From Scolanthus callimorphus (lineage: Eukaryota; Cnidaria; Anthozoa; Actiniaria; Edwardsiidae), in the NCBI GenBank assembly GCA_033964015.1, contig CM066912.1, positions 21,439,073-21,503,072 of the forward strand: 64,000 nt of DNA, read 5' to 3'. Both the position numbers and the translations under genes were made by a program. Positions 11,996-22,236 of the stretch are shown here, one piece after another; the first letter of the stretch is position 1, and the number at the start of each line of letters is the position of its first letter. The notes beneath the pieces are model-generated. The model worked only from the letters and a program-made list of their open reading frames with translations, made no database searches and was not told the origin of the DNA.

Positions 11996-12278
11996 GGAAT
12001 TATGCTTGGTCACACACATATTCGTGTCAGCATATTGAACAGCACAATGGTAATACTCACATGTCAACATGTGAAATACAGAAATGGAGAATACTCATGG
12101 GATATCAATATGTGAACTACTCTTAATTGCAGCTACTTCCCATGTCAAATTTCAACTAATGGCGGCTACTCAAGCGTCAGTATTTCAACAACTTTGCTGG
12201 CGGCTACAACATGTCAACATGTGAGCTACTGTTAGGATGGATGCTCATACAACATCTATTCCAATCTCGGCATATTAA

Positions 12279-12877
12279 GGCATGGGTCAGTGTGATCACG
12301 CCCTGTTAAACGTTCAATTCGTCCTTAAATCGCTCAAATTAAGAGGAAGCCTATGATTCCTATACGACATCATAGATAACATTAATCATGATATTTTGAT
12401 GCTGTTCAGTTCCCGTGGAAACCAATTCCTAACCTTTGACCTAGAAATTGATAAATTTGTTTTCAAAGCCGTTTGGGAATAGGAAAATGCACCGCCATCG
12501 GTAATCAAACCAGTGCAAATGAAAGGGCTGACCTTGAGTATTCTCGGACCAACTAGATATCGCGACAGTCGTTTCTAATTAAGAAATAATTAAAAGGTAT
12601 CAAATTTCATAATGCACTAAAACGCAATTCCTTTTAAATTATCATCATATCTAGTTGGATCAGGAATGCCTTCCTCGAAGTTAATCACTTCGCAAATTAA
12701 AAACTTTAAACTTCACATGTTTTCCTCTTCCCAAATACCATTTTCTAAAAATTAGTCAAATCTTAGGATCAAAGGTCACATTTCACGTTGCTATGGAAAC
12801 GCTTGTGAAAATCAGTCTGTTTCTTGATCCCCTCAAACCTTAAAATGGTTCCATAATGATTCCACTGAACCCATGGC
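12279..12877. mobile_element. Fold-back element with GGCATGGGT ends
   Basis: The left end GGCATGGGTCAGTG (12279) pairs with ACTGAACCCATGGC finishing at 12877. Inner pairing includes CCAACTAGATAT with ATATCTAGTTGG, and a GGAAACC..CCTTTGACC block with its inverse near 12770-12800. The arms are imperfect and about 250 bp. No coding capacity. The target duplication is unclear. Confidence 0.55.
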
Positions 12878-13159
12878 ATATAGACCACCCCCGTAGTTTT
12901 TGCAGCCTATCTGTCAGCCTCCATTTTGTCAGCCTAACAACATACCGAGACAGAGAAAGCATCCATTTCCATCGGCTGATTTAGGGAATGTAGTGTAATA
13001 TTTGCGATTGAATTCGATAAGTGAATAATAAAACTTTGATTTTTGAAGACTATTTCAAGATTTCTACGCGTAATTCGTTGTCTCATATCAACTGAAAACA
13101 ATAACAAAGGAGTGGCTGACAAGGGCTCTTTAATATGCCTGAGATTGTGAACTTTTCCA
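12878..13159. other. Unassigned spacer
   Basis: No recognisable feature between the fold-back element and the resumed minisatellite. Confidence 0.35.
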
Positions 13160-13359
13160 ATTGTGGCTACTCACAGGTGACATCAACATGTGAGCCACTC
13201 GACTACTCATGCACCAGCCTCTATGATGGCTACTTTCAAGTCAGCATGTGATCATCCTTAATGGTGACTATTCACGTATCACACATTTTAAGTACAGAAA
13301 TGATGTCTACTCAGCAGTCAACATCTGGTGAACTACTCTGTGGTGGTGAGTCTTTTAAC

Positions 13360-13371
13360 CCTATTCAGACT

Positions 13372-13402
<31 letters not shown>

Positions 13403-14355
13403 CTTTTTGAGCCCCCCCCCCCCCCCCCCCCCCCCCTCCAGTAAAATCCTGATTACTCTAAAACCACTGCAGCTATGATGGTGAAACTTCGTGACTTTTC
13501 CTAAAATTTATCTGGGGACATTTTGGTGTCAATGACATGTCAGTGCTAACGGCCAAATTTCCATGGCAACCATTTTTGACATGCATGTTTTGCAAAACTC
13601 GAAAAAACGTGAATTTTTCATATTTCAAGCTTAATGTTGGACATATTGCCCAATTTATGACTATCGGAGCTTGTACTCATTAGTAATTTATGTACAGGCT
13701 AATTAATTTTTGACACAAAATCTTTGGGGGGGAGGGGTATGGTTTTTTTGTTCATTTTAACATATGGTCTAAAACTAGCTCTGGGATTCACAAATATCCT
13801 TTTAATTCAACTTTTTGAATTGCAAACACTTCTTTGATGAGTATTTTGTACATTTTGACCATTTTTTCTCATTGAGTATTTATCTGAAGAGTCAAATGGA
13901 AATTAAATGAAATCCAAGATGGCGGATCCAAGATGGCGGATCCAAGATGGCGGATCCAAGATGGCGGACAATATTTTCAAAAGTCGTCATTATGACGCAA
14001 GTTTAATAAAATTTATGTGTTAATGTCACAAATTCTTACATTTACATTATCTTGATGTTAATTAGTTGGCTTTTAGAGTATTATCTACCAAGTTTTTGGA
14101 AGTTAATTAAAATTACTTAAAATTGATAAAACATTGAGAATAACATCATTGTGACGTCATATTTTGCTTCCACGTGACAAAAATGGGCGTGGTGATTTGT
14201 CTAAGGCTCGTGGTCATTGTGTGAAAGTTTGATGATCATAGCCCCAGTGGTTCCAGATATATAGAGGGGGGGGGGGGGCGAATTAGCCCTCCCCCCCGCC
14301 CCCCCCCCCCCCCCCCCAGTCACAGATGGTCAAAAAAAGCCCAGTCTGAATAGGG
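13360..14355 (+). mobile_element. PiggyBac-like non-autonomous element, copy 2 (TTAA both sides)
   Basis: The TIRs CCCTATTCAGACTGGG (13360) and its inverse ending at 14355 are flanked by intact TTAA at 13356-13359 and 14356-14359. The interior is the inverted counterpart of 5457-6375. It has long G and C tracts inside both ends and four tandem ATCCAAGATGGCGG units at about 13914-13969. No open reading frame of transposase size exists. The intact TTAA pair suggests a younger insertion than copy 1. Confidence 0.8.
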
Positions 14356-14519
14356 TTAATACTAACATTCTAGTGTAAACCCAGGGACAGGAAAGCACTG
14401 CCGAATGAAAATTATTAGAGAGAACCATCATTTACTGTGGTTTCGATAAACGAGTGGAACACACTTTAGAATATTACAATTTATTATATAATCACCAATG
14501 AAATACCAGGTGATCTCCC

Positions 14520-14585
14520 GCGCGAAAACTTGATATCTTCACACGTGAAAATATCATGTTATTTTCACATGTGAAAATATCACAC
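14520..14585. repeat. Short palindromic repeat of CACRTGTGAAAATATC
   Basis: CACACGTGAAAATATCATG and TTATTTTCACATGTGAAAAT form overlapping inverted and direct repeats. They may be a remnant of a hairpin repeat; no function is inferred. Confidence 0.45.
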
Positions 14586-14765
14586 TTGTCTTTGCTGGAT
14601 GCTCGATTTTTGTAAGCTTACTCAAGCACGTTAAGGCCTGGGATTCTAAATGGGCTTGTAGCTAGTCCCCCAAAACGTAAAATTTGCCTTAAATTGCTTT
14701 AATCTATTTAAGGCAGGCTAGTTTTTGGTGTAGTGATAAAACTCGACGAACTTAAAATTTTGCTG

Positions 14766-14805
14766 TCATTTTTAACTCGTGGGTTACTATGGTAACCACG
14801 AGTTG
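14766..14805. repeat. Perfect small hairpin ACTCGTGG-GTTAC
   Basis: AACTCGTGGGTTACTATGG pairs with GGTAACCACGAGTT, with a minimal loop. It lies within the probable 3' body of the SINE on the minus strand. Confidence 0.5.
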
Positions 14806-15045
14806 TAGTGGGGACCCGATGTCACTCACTCCGGTGTTAGCTCTACAACATTTGCATAATTTATATTGATTATTTGTTAAGTTATGTGTTCATTTTACCT
14901 ACCCCTAACTCGAAATATTCGCTTATCTTTTCGCTTCCCCATCCACTTTGCCGTCGGTCACCCATCCAAATACTAACCTTGCCGGATCGTGCTTAACTTT
15001 AAAAGATTGCCCGAGTCACGCGCTTACCAACTGCGCCACGGGGAA
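14770..15045 (-). mobile_element. Composite SINE: tRNA-like head fused to 5S rRNA-like promoter segment
   Basis: On the minus strand, CCCCGTGGCGCAGTTGGTAA (from about 15045) matches a tRNA 5' half and contains TGGCGCAGTTGG, a fit to the Pol III A-box TRGCNNAGYNGG. It then passes into AGTTAAGCACGATCC, followed by GGTTAGTATTTGGATGGGTG and ACC. These match the 5S rRNA internal control region (box A, intermediate element and box C), which in metazoan 5S reads AGTTAAGCA...GGTTAGTACTTGGATGGGTGACC. The tRNA B-box/T-arm is not present. The downstream body has no coding potential and its 3' end is not certain. A Pol III-transcribed SINE is the likeliest explanation. It is not an intact 5S or tRNA gene. 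Confidence 0.6.
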
Positions 15046-15216
15046 ATAACATCAAATATATAGTTTTCTACACTTTTAAAGACACATTTTTATAACAATT
15101 CCTTTTTAACCCAAAAAAAAACATAGTATAGTTTTGTAATTTCCACGGCTACTGTATGTATAATTATTATTCTAATAAAATATTATTTTTATTAATATAT
15201 AGTCGGTGATGAGAAC

Positions 15217-15550
15217 TCACTCAACGAAGACACTACACTTGCGCCGTTTACAGGAACACGTGCATTTTGCTGAGGAAAAACAAACTCTCCAAAAATGCCC
15301 TGCAGTGATAGGCTTGGCAAGCAGTCACTATGTTCGAAAGAAGACCACTTAGGTAAACGTGAGTTCGACGTTACAAGTAAAGAAATTCGTTATTTAGACC
15401 GCCTCATACAAATGAATAATAATAAATTCGTAATTTGCGGTGCGCATGAATAATAAAACCTACAGGCTTTGTTTACTATACACAAAATGTTCATCTACTC
15501 TTTCTCTGAGGCTTGATGAAATGCGTTTATCAAAATTCGAGCGCGCAACG
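15217..15550 (+). repeat. Dispersed repeat (inverted copy at 61880-62245)
   Basis: The blocks ACAAACTCTCCAAAAATGCC, CTGCAGTGATAGGC, AAGCAGTCACTATGTT, GAATAATAAAACC and TTGATGAAATGCGTTTATCA occur here. They recur in the same order on the opposite strand at 61880-62200. It is an interspersed repeat of unknown class with no coding sequence. Confidence 0.6.
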
Positions 15551-16334
15551 GAAGAAAAATCTTCTACCAGGTAAAATAGGGGCCGGGGGATGGCGAAAAC
15601 GTTTAACAGCATCATTCTTTTTTAACTTAACCAATAAAAAAACAGTATAAGAAAATTTTGTTGATGTGTATACATTGTACATACAGCAATAGCATTTGGA
15701 CGGCCTGTGGGAACGGAACGCCACGGGAACAGGTCTTGCTCGATGTGCAGATCTACCCTCTAACCCTCATGGGTTTATCCTTTCCCACTGTCTAGACTTC
15801 TCTCAAGTTTCGGTATGTATGTATAACGTGTATTACAAGATATTTTGTGTGTGTGTCTGCGAAAAAAAAATTCGTACACGGCTTTCGAGTCCGAAAAAAA
15901 ATTCTTGCACAACCTGATCCCCGAAAAAAAAATTCATACGCAAAAACATTGCCACCCCCCTCCCCCAATTTCTAATGGTCCACCCCTTATGAATCATTCT
16001 TCGACCTCTAGTGCCGGACGTCCGCGGAGTTCAACCTTGAGGTCAACACATTTCATCTTTTTCTTTTTTAAAATCCTTTAGATAAAAAAAATTGATGTTC
16101 TCGTGAACAATATTGAAATACTTTGAGGCCGGTTTTTTTTCACTTTCAAGGAAAAATCCAGCTTTCAAAATCGCGCCAAAAGTTTGGGGCAGAAGCTCCA
16201 ATTAGCTCATACATTTACTGTGGATTGAAAACGCCCGATTTTAATATTCAGCAATAATTAATTTTTAACTCTGCTGGATTCAAATTTAAACATTGGAACT
16301 GGCTTATACCCGTCCGTTTCCACAGACAGAATGG
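15551..16334. other. Low-complexity DNA with A8-9TTC minisatellite
   Basis: At 15865-15945 a short run CGAAAAAAAAATTC.. repeats three times with period about 35 bp. The rest shows no recognisable gene or element. Confidence 0.4.
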
Positions 16335-16970
16335 TATTTTTTCCCGGGGGGGGGGGGGGATCCCATATTTTTGGGGCTGGGGTGCTCGTCGGGAACTTCA
16401 AGACGACCAGCAAGACGACTTTTCCCTCGTAATTTTCTCTTGTATTTTTTTGAGAGCAAAATACGTCTGACTGAATTCAGGCTTCAGACAAGCGTGATTT
16501 TCTAGAACGGGAACCTAACTGGTACCAAGAGTTCATAATAAGAGTGAACAACTCCGATACAGTATTCGTGAGAGATCCTTTGCACAGACCTAGTTATTTT
16601 TAGAACTGTTTTTCTCGCTGAATTATAATTCTATTGTTTTTGAAGCCAATCAAATTCATTTCATCAGTAGCTCATAAAGCTTTGGTATTTACAACCGCTC
16701 AACCGATACGCACGCTCTTGCAAGACTATATTCTTTAATTAGGCCTATTGTTTTATGCCTTTTGTTGTTCTCTGTGCGTGACTTTAGAAGACTAAGTACC
16801 AATCTAAAAATAACTAGGTCTGACTGTCTAAAGGTTCTCTCATGCCCTATTATCATGTTGTACACTCTTATTTATGTACTCTTGCTGGTACCTATCTTTA
16901 TAAAGATATTGGAGTCCGAACCTCCCCCCCCCCCCCTCCCCCCCCCCCCCGGGATTTTTTCCGGGAAATT
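16335..16970. mobile_element. Fold-back element with CCCGGGGG ends
   Basis: The outer ends are TTTTTTCCCGGGGG (16335) and CCCCCGGGATTTTTTCC (about 16955). The inner arms also pair: 16510-16610 (GGAACC, GGTACCAAGAG, AATAAGAGTG, AGACCTAGTTATTTTTAGA) is mirrored at 16790-16900. This makes nested inverted repeats totalling about 630 bp. The left end resembles the TTTTAGGGG family (TTTTTGGGGCTGGGGTGCTC). The short open frames inside are not supported as genes. Confidence 0.6.
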
Positions 16971-17013
16971 TCAGTTTTTTTTAAAAATGAGCAACCCCAC
17001 CCATTCAATATGA

Positions 17014-17544
17014 GAGCCTTCCCCTGCCCTCTTCACTCTTCATTACCGACGTTGTTCTAATCTTAGAGACACCCTTGTCAAAGCTAAATTGCCCTCTGCT
17101 ACTACTACCTCTAATCATTCAGACCTTTCACCAGGCGCTTACCGCTGCGACAAAAGTTGCTTAACCTGCCCATATATAGAAAACGGACAAACAACATATA
17201 CTTTTTTCTCGACCGGTGAAACTCGCTCTATAAACTCTCACATAACTTGCGACACTAAAAATGTGATTTATATGATACAATGCAAACGCTGTAACTTGCA
17301 ATACATAGGAGAAACTAAACGCCAACTTAGACAACGCTTTAATGATCATCGCAAAATCGTCAAGCCCGAATGTAAATCTAAACCCACAACAGCCGCTGAA
17401 CATTTTCTATCGACACACAATCACAAAGCATCTGACATGCAATTGATTCCCCTTGAACAATTAATGACTAATCGAGATTCGATTCGTAAGGCAAGAGAGG
17501 CCACACTCATCCTACGTGTGGTACCCTTGAGCCTGACGGATTGA
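17014..17544 (+). pseudogene. Penelope-like element polyprotein C-terminus, GIY-YIG endonuclease (5'-truncated)
   Basis: The frame is open from 17014 to the stop at 17544 and starts within the protein. Sequence order: a YRRCSNLRDTLVKAKL segment (about residues 10-25), a Cys-rich knuckle CDKSCLTCPYI, then a GIY-YIG domain with VIYMIQCKRC, the QYIGETKRQLRQRFNDH motif and an EH/H-rich helix. Penelope-like retroelements have this arrangement after the reverse transcriptase: an NLRD..V.AKL linker, CxxC-type zinc motif and GIY-YIG endonuclease, used for target cleavage. No reverse transcriptase lies upstream. A fold-back element directly abuts instead, so this is a dead 5'-truncated copy. The last residues drift from the family ending, so the true C-terminus may be frame-disrupted. 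Confidence 0.85.
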
Positions 17545-17805
17545 ATCGACGAGATGAGACTTCATTTTAGATTATATTGTATTTATTTTTTCTTTGAATT
17601 TTCCTTTAATTTTTATATTGTTATATCTCTTATCTAGTATAATATCACACACGTCATCATCATCATCATTTTTATTGTATCACGTTTCACCTTATATATA
17701 AGCCTATCATGCCATTATGTATTCACAGTACCTGAAGAAGGCTGGTTTGGCCAGCCGAAATATTGTACTAAAATACAACTAAAACCTACGTTGTAACGCC
17801 GACTT
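17545..17805 (+). mobile_element. 3' non-coding tail of the Penelope-like element
   Basis: AT-rich tail following the GIY-YIG frame, with a CATCATCATCATCAT microsatellite near 17660 and the hammerhead-like hairpin at 17726-17770. The element end is approximate. The EnSpm-type transposon begins about 140 bp further on. Confidence 0.6.
17726..17770 (+). ncRNA. Hammerhead-ribozyme-like motif in Penelope 3' region
   Basis: CTGAAGA (17732-17738; fits the hammerhead core CUGANGA) is followed by a 6-bp stem GGCTGG/CCAGCC with a 5-nt loop, and then GAAA (17757-17760). The flanking AGTAC and GTACT can pair as stem I. Penelope-like elements are known to carry hammerhead motifs near their ends. Here the pair next to the core (A-C) is mismatched and stem III is almost absent. 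It may therefore be inactive or need a dimer. The match is by eye, not by covariance model. Confidence 0.4.
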
Positions 17806-17947
17806 TTCTTACTTTAAATTTTATTAATCTTACTGTCGGCTAGACCGTTAATTGGTCCAGCGTAAACCAACGAGTTGAGTCCGTCAAGTGGTTCGTCCTT
17901 CATTTACTACAGTTCTTCATTACCCACGAGTTGGCGATAGCTTATAG

Positions 17948-17980
17948 CACTGGAAAAATCGACCCCTTTCCCATATATGT
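17948..17980 (+). repeat. EnSpm-type left terminal inverted repeat
   Basis: Starts CACTGG. The first 18 bp match the right end perfectly, followed by a 5-bp divergent gap and a second shared block CCATATATGTAAA. Confidence 0.85.
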
Positions 17981-17999
17981 AAATAAACTGCAAATATTG

Positions 18000-19110
18000 A
18001 TTTACAGTCTATTTCCATTCTGTGTAAATTGTTTACAGACTCTGTAAAATGGTTTACAGTCACTGTAAAATAGATTTACAGTTAAAGGTTACATGTAAAT
18101 TGGATGTAAATTTAGGTTCCGAGATTCCTGCAAATAGCCGTGAAATTAAATGTAAACTAACTGTAAATCTTGAATTGTTTGAATGGAAATAGGCTGTAAA
18201 AATAATGCTCAATACAATCCTGCAAATTGCCTGGAAATAGGCTGCAAATTCGGCTGGACCTTAGTAAGCGAAAAGCCTGTAAATGTTTCAGTTCTTGCCT
18301 GTAAATTTTGAGATAGAGGGCCCTGCAAATAGCCTGTAAATCACCTGAAAGATATAGCCTGTAAATTCGCAGAAAGGGGGCCCTGTAAATAGTCTGTAAA
18401 ATGACTGCCAATAGCCTGTAAATTTTTGTGTTCTTGCCTGTAAATTTGCAGAAAGGGGGCCCTGCAAATAGCCTGTAAATAACCTTCAAGATATAGCCTG
18501 TAAATTCACAGAAAGGGGGCCCTGCAAATAGCCTGTAAATTACCTGCCAATAGCCTGTAAATTTTTGTGTTCTTGCCTGTAAATTTGCAGAAAGGGGGCC
18601 CTGCAAATAGCCTGTAAATAACCTTCAAGATATAGCCTGTAAATTCACAGAAAGGGGGCCCTGCAAATAGCCTGTAAATTACCTGCCAATTAACCTGTAA
18701 ATTTTTGTGTTCTTGCCTGTAAATTTGCAGAAAGGGGGCCCTGCAAATAGCCTGTAAATAACCTTCAAGATATAGCCTGTAAATTCACAGAAAGGGGGCC
18801 CTGCAAATAGCCTGTAAATTACCTGCCAATAGCCTGTAAATTTTTGTGTTCTTGCCTGTAAATTTGCAGAAAGGGGGCCCTGCAAATAGCCTGTAAATAA
18901 CCTTCAAGATATAGCCTGTAAATTCACAGAAAGGGGGCCCTGCAAATAGCCTGTAAATTACCTGCCAATAGCCTGCAACTTTTTATGTTCTAGCCTGTAA
19001 ATTTGCAGAAAGGGGGCCCTGCAAATAGCCTGTAAATTACCTGCAAGATATAGCCTGTAAATTCGCAGAAAGGGGGCCCGGCAAATAGCCTGTAAATACT
19101 GCAATACTAT
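18000..19110. repeat. Left subterminal tandem array (139-bp higher-order unit)
   Basis: AAAGGGGGCC recurs at 18452, 18591, 18731, 18870 and 19009, a period of 139-140 bp. Each unit has two similar halves, each with GCAAATAGCCTGTAAAT. From 18000 to 18300 the motif is present but irregular (TTTACAGTC, CTGTAAAAT). On the other strand the core reads ATTTACAGGCTATTTGC, the same as the right-end array. Long minus-strand open frames here (18157-19251) are by-products of the repeat, not genes. Confidence 0.85.
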
Positions 19111-19881
19111 TTGCGTTGAATCTCGGGTTACCTGTGGCGCACTGCTCTGCGCTATGTTCGCGGGCCAACAGCTTTCAAAGCCGCTAGTGATAGAAGTTTT
19201 TATTACTATACAAACTACACGGAGAATATTTTCGTATGGGGGAACGTCCATACCTACCGATCAGAGAACGGATCATAACTGAAAGGTGATGTATTTCTAT
19301 TTATATCCATATTATTTCCATAATATCACAAACTTCCGATTGATTAATATCACATACACACAGTAGCAGTTCTACGTACTAGTTTGTAGGATCTAAAAAT
19401 TATAAAAAATAAATAATCTAGATACAACTCAACAAAAATCTTCATAGGAGATTCGGCGAAAACCCTTGTCCATGCGAGTTGGCAGGTCTGTCAATGTTTA
19501 TAAAAGAACTAGTATTTTCAAGAGCTTTCAATAATATTTAGAGTAGGCAGTTAGCCATTGAAAGTAGGAGGCTGTATTCCATGGATGTAAGTTCCCATTT
19601 TATTCACTGTGTACTTTGGAAGTCCTAAGTAGACAGCATTTTAGGCAGAAGTAGCTACCTTATTGAAAGCTCGGGGCAGTGAGGTCAAAGTCTGTCAAAG
19701 TTTTATAACTATCCTAAGGATAAATTGCATTTGAGCGAAACAAAATTTTAGCCCTTGTGTAGAGGCTTCATTTCTAGAATAGAACTATCTGGCCCCAGAA
19801 CAGTTTATTGTCCTAACTCTGTTACCATACTTTAAAATGTACTTTACCTTTTAGTCAATATAGCTTTCTATTCAGGTAGCA
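19111..19881. promoter_or_regulatory. 5' region of the passenger kinase gene
   Basis: About 770 bp between the subterminal array and the kinase start. No TATA box or clear upstream exon is identified. It presumably holds the promoter and possibly a 5' exon (see the kinase entry). Confidence 0.3.
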
Positions 19882-21711
19882 ATGACATTCTTGAAAAATT
19901 ATGACTCAATATTGACTGAAATTGTTTTTCTATCTTTTATCAGGCTAAAACAGAAATTTGTGGAAGGACTGCCTTCTGAAAGACTGAAAGTGTCAGACAT
20001 CAGAGTACATTTGTGTGCAGCTGATGCTTCAGCAGCACGTTACTCTCCTCATTTCATTGGCCGTATTTTGAAGAGAATATTCCCAACTATCAAAAGAAAG
20101 AAAGTCCATTCCTTCTGGTACTATTATGGTCTAAAAAAACGCAATCAATCACTTGAATTAGATGAAGGGCCTGTTGCCAACCAAGCATCTAAACTAGATG
20201 TAGGGCCTGTTGCCAACCAAGCATCTAAACTAGATGTAGGGCCTGTTGCCAACCAAGCATCTAAACTAGATGTAGGGCCTGTTGCCAACCAAGCATCTAA
20301 ACTAGATGAAGGGCCTGTTGCCAACCAAGCATCTAAACTAGATGTAGGGCCTGTTGCCAACCAAGCATCTAAACTAGATGAAGGGCCTGTTGCCAATCAA
20401 TTGATATCACATAAACTTTACAGGATACCATCCCTGAATTTATTCAAAGGTGACCTTCATTACAACAAGGATGATATCATTGGTGAAGGGACATTTGGAC
20501 AATGTTTCTCTGGTAAATACAAGGGACTGCCAGTCGCTGTCAAATTATATAAAAACCAACATGACTATACAGTTGTACACAAAGAGTGTGACATTCTTAC
20601 AATGATTCCCAGCCATCCTAATATTGCAATGATCTTGGGAGTCATAGCAGTGCAGAAACCTTTCCTTCTAATCACTAAACTTTGTACAAGTGATGGAATT
20701 CCCAAGACATACCTACATTTTATAAAGGAACACAGGAAGGCAGACACATTCAATCTAGAAATGTTTCTTCCAGTCATGCATGGTATATGTTCAGCCGTTT
20801 GTCATATCCATAAACAAAATATTCTACACAATGATATCAAATCAAACAACTTTGTAATTGAGAAGGTTGGGACAAAGAATCGCCCGGTTCTCATAGACTT
20901 TGGGAAGGCAACTATAATTCAAAGTCGAGGTAAGTGCATTGGCATGAGGTACTAGGGGCATTTGTATTTCCCTGTCATACTTAGTGTATGAACACAAAAT
21001 AAGCAACCCAATATATCTGGTTGATTAACAAACTATGATTTATTTTATGTGTCAGATGTAATACTAGAGCATAATAATATACAAACAATATTTACCCAAA
21101 CATTGTGTCATGTGCAGTCATATTCTTAATCAGATCATAAAATGATGTTGGGGTATTGGACATTAAACAGAAACAATATTCAATGTGGATAATGTAACCC
21201 AAAAGTGGGGATAAAATTTGCAAAGCAGCCATACTGTAATAAGCAAGCTCCTTTAAATAATATTATGGGGCATGGACAACATAGTTTTGCTCTTTGACTT
21301 TGCAATAGAAATTTTGCCATAGAAATTTTAAGCTAAGGGTCACTGTAGGTCAATATAGCAAAATGTTTCAGTGAAACATATCTTGGACAAGTGGACTCAT
21401 GGAAATATTTGTGTTTTGTAGGATCATGTGGCCACTTCAAGACCATGACCTCTGTTGAACGAGTCAAATATAGGCAAAAGTATCCACACATTGCACCTGA
21501 GATTTCCCTTGGGCAATCAAGGAGCCCCTCCAGTGATATCTATTCTACTGGATACATATTTGGTTCTTCTATCAAAATTTTGGATTCTTTGAATAGGTTA
21601 GGCAAGTGGAAAGGATGCCTGTTAAAGATAGGCCAGTCAATTACACATTATTATCCCACAAAACGTGCAACATTAGACACGGTCATGACAGCCATTACTA
21701 ATATGCAGTAA
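19882..21711 (+). CDS. Protein kinase carried by the EnSpm-type element
   Basis: Two exons, 19882-20929 and 21422-21711 (GT-AG, phase 1), give 445 residues. The N-terminal ~90 residues are basic and helical (ARYSPHFIGRILKRIFP, then YYYGLKKR), loosely like a winged-helix/RFX-type fold. Then come seven 12-residue repeats SKLDVGPVANQA (DNA 20158-20400), then a complete kinase domain: glycine loop IGEGTFGQCFSG, VAVK lysine, catalytic loop HNDIKSNN (usual HRD arginine replaced by Asn), DFG, an APE-type PHIAPEI, and SSDIYSTGYIFG. It resembles TKL/Ser-Thr kinases; the substrate is unknown. Codon structure and splice sites are intact. The ATG at 19882 may be intronic, because a good acceptor (TTTTATCAG, ending 19943) could start the exon at residue LKQKF. 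It converges with the transposase gene. Confidence 0.8.
20158..20400 (+). repeat. 36-bp coding minisatellite in the kinase gene
   Basis: Seven near-identical 36-bp units keep frame and encode KLD(V/E)GPVANQAS. Differences are limited mainly to the V/E codon and one C/T. This is very recent expansion. It forms a linker between the basic N-terminal domain and the kinase domain. Confidence 0.9.
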
Positions 21712-22236
21712 AGCAGTTGCAATTTGCTACATGTAAATTGCCCTTTGGAAATCATGTGATGTTTATAAGCTGTAAAATTAATCTTTTATCTCCCTGAACG
21801 TTTTCTCTAATTCTAACATGGGCACGGAACCACTCCAAAAGACAAAAACATGATTTGAAATGGGCAATTGACATGAGGGCAAAAGATGTCTATACACCTT
21901 GTGTATTGAAAAGCTTGTGCCCTTTTAAGTCTAGTGTATACAATGTAAGTAATTCTGAAGTAATTACGAGATTGCCTAAATCCTCTTTTCTGCCTTAAGT
22001 TCATTTTAACAAATGCTATTAATTGATTATAATTCATTATTTGCATTTCGTTACTTAACTGCTATCTCTTTGCCTTCTTCGCTTTTTTCCCATTTCTTAA
22101 AAACAACAACTTTCTGTAAACTGATAAATTAGGAGCTGTCAAACCTATATGCAGATATATATATATATAAAGTAGCTTCCCGCCTCGATTAGCTTTTGAG
22201 CTATTTTGTGGTTTCAGCTTTCAAAATGTATTTAAG

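Larger units (their letters stand above)
12010..13345. repeat. Degenerate minisatellite with TCAACATGTGA core, interrupted by an insertion
   Basis: Irregular ~40-bp units contain CTACTCA..GTCA(A/G)CATGTGA. They run from about 12010 to 12245 and resume at 13160-13345. The interruption at 12279-12877 is a separate fold-back element. The units are too diverged to count exactly. Confidence 0.5.

Noticed and set aside
14945..15045. Genuine tRNA gene or 5S rRNA gene
   Set aside because: Only a tRNA 5' half and a 5S internal-control segment are present. No complete cloverleaf or 5S 5' half exists.
15845..17060. Short proteins with proline or lysine tracts
   Set aside because: Produced by poly-C and A-rich low-complexity DNA within a fold-back element.
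17089..17544. Bacterial-type GIY-YIG nuclease gene acquired by transfer
   Set aside because: The NLRD..V.AKL linker and CxxC knuckle upstream are characteristic of Penelope-like retroelements.
18157..19251. Long minus-strand open frames with repeated GPPFC(E/K)FTG peptides
   Set aside because: They arise from the 139-bp tandem array, whose unit lacks stops in that frame. No start context, domain or independent support.
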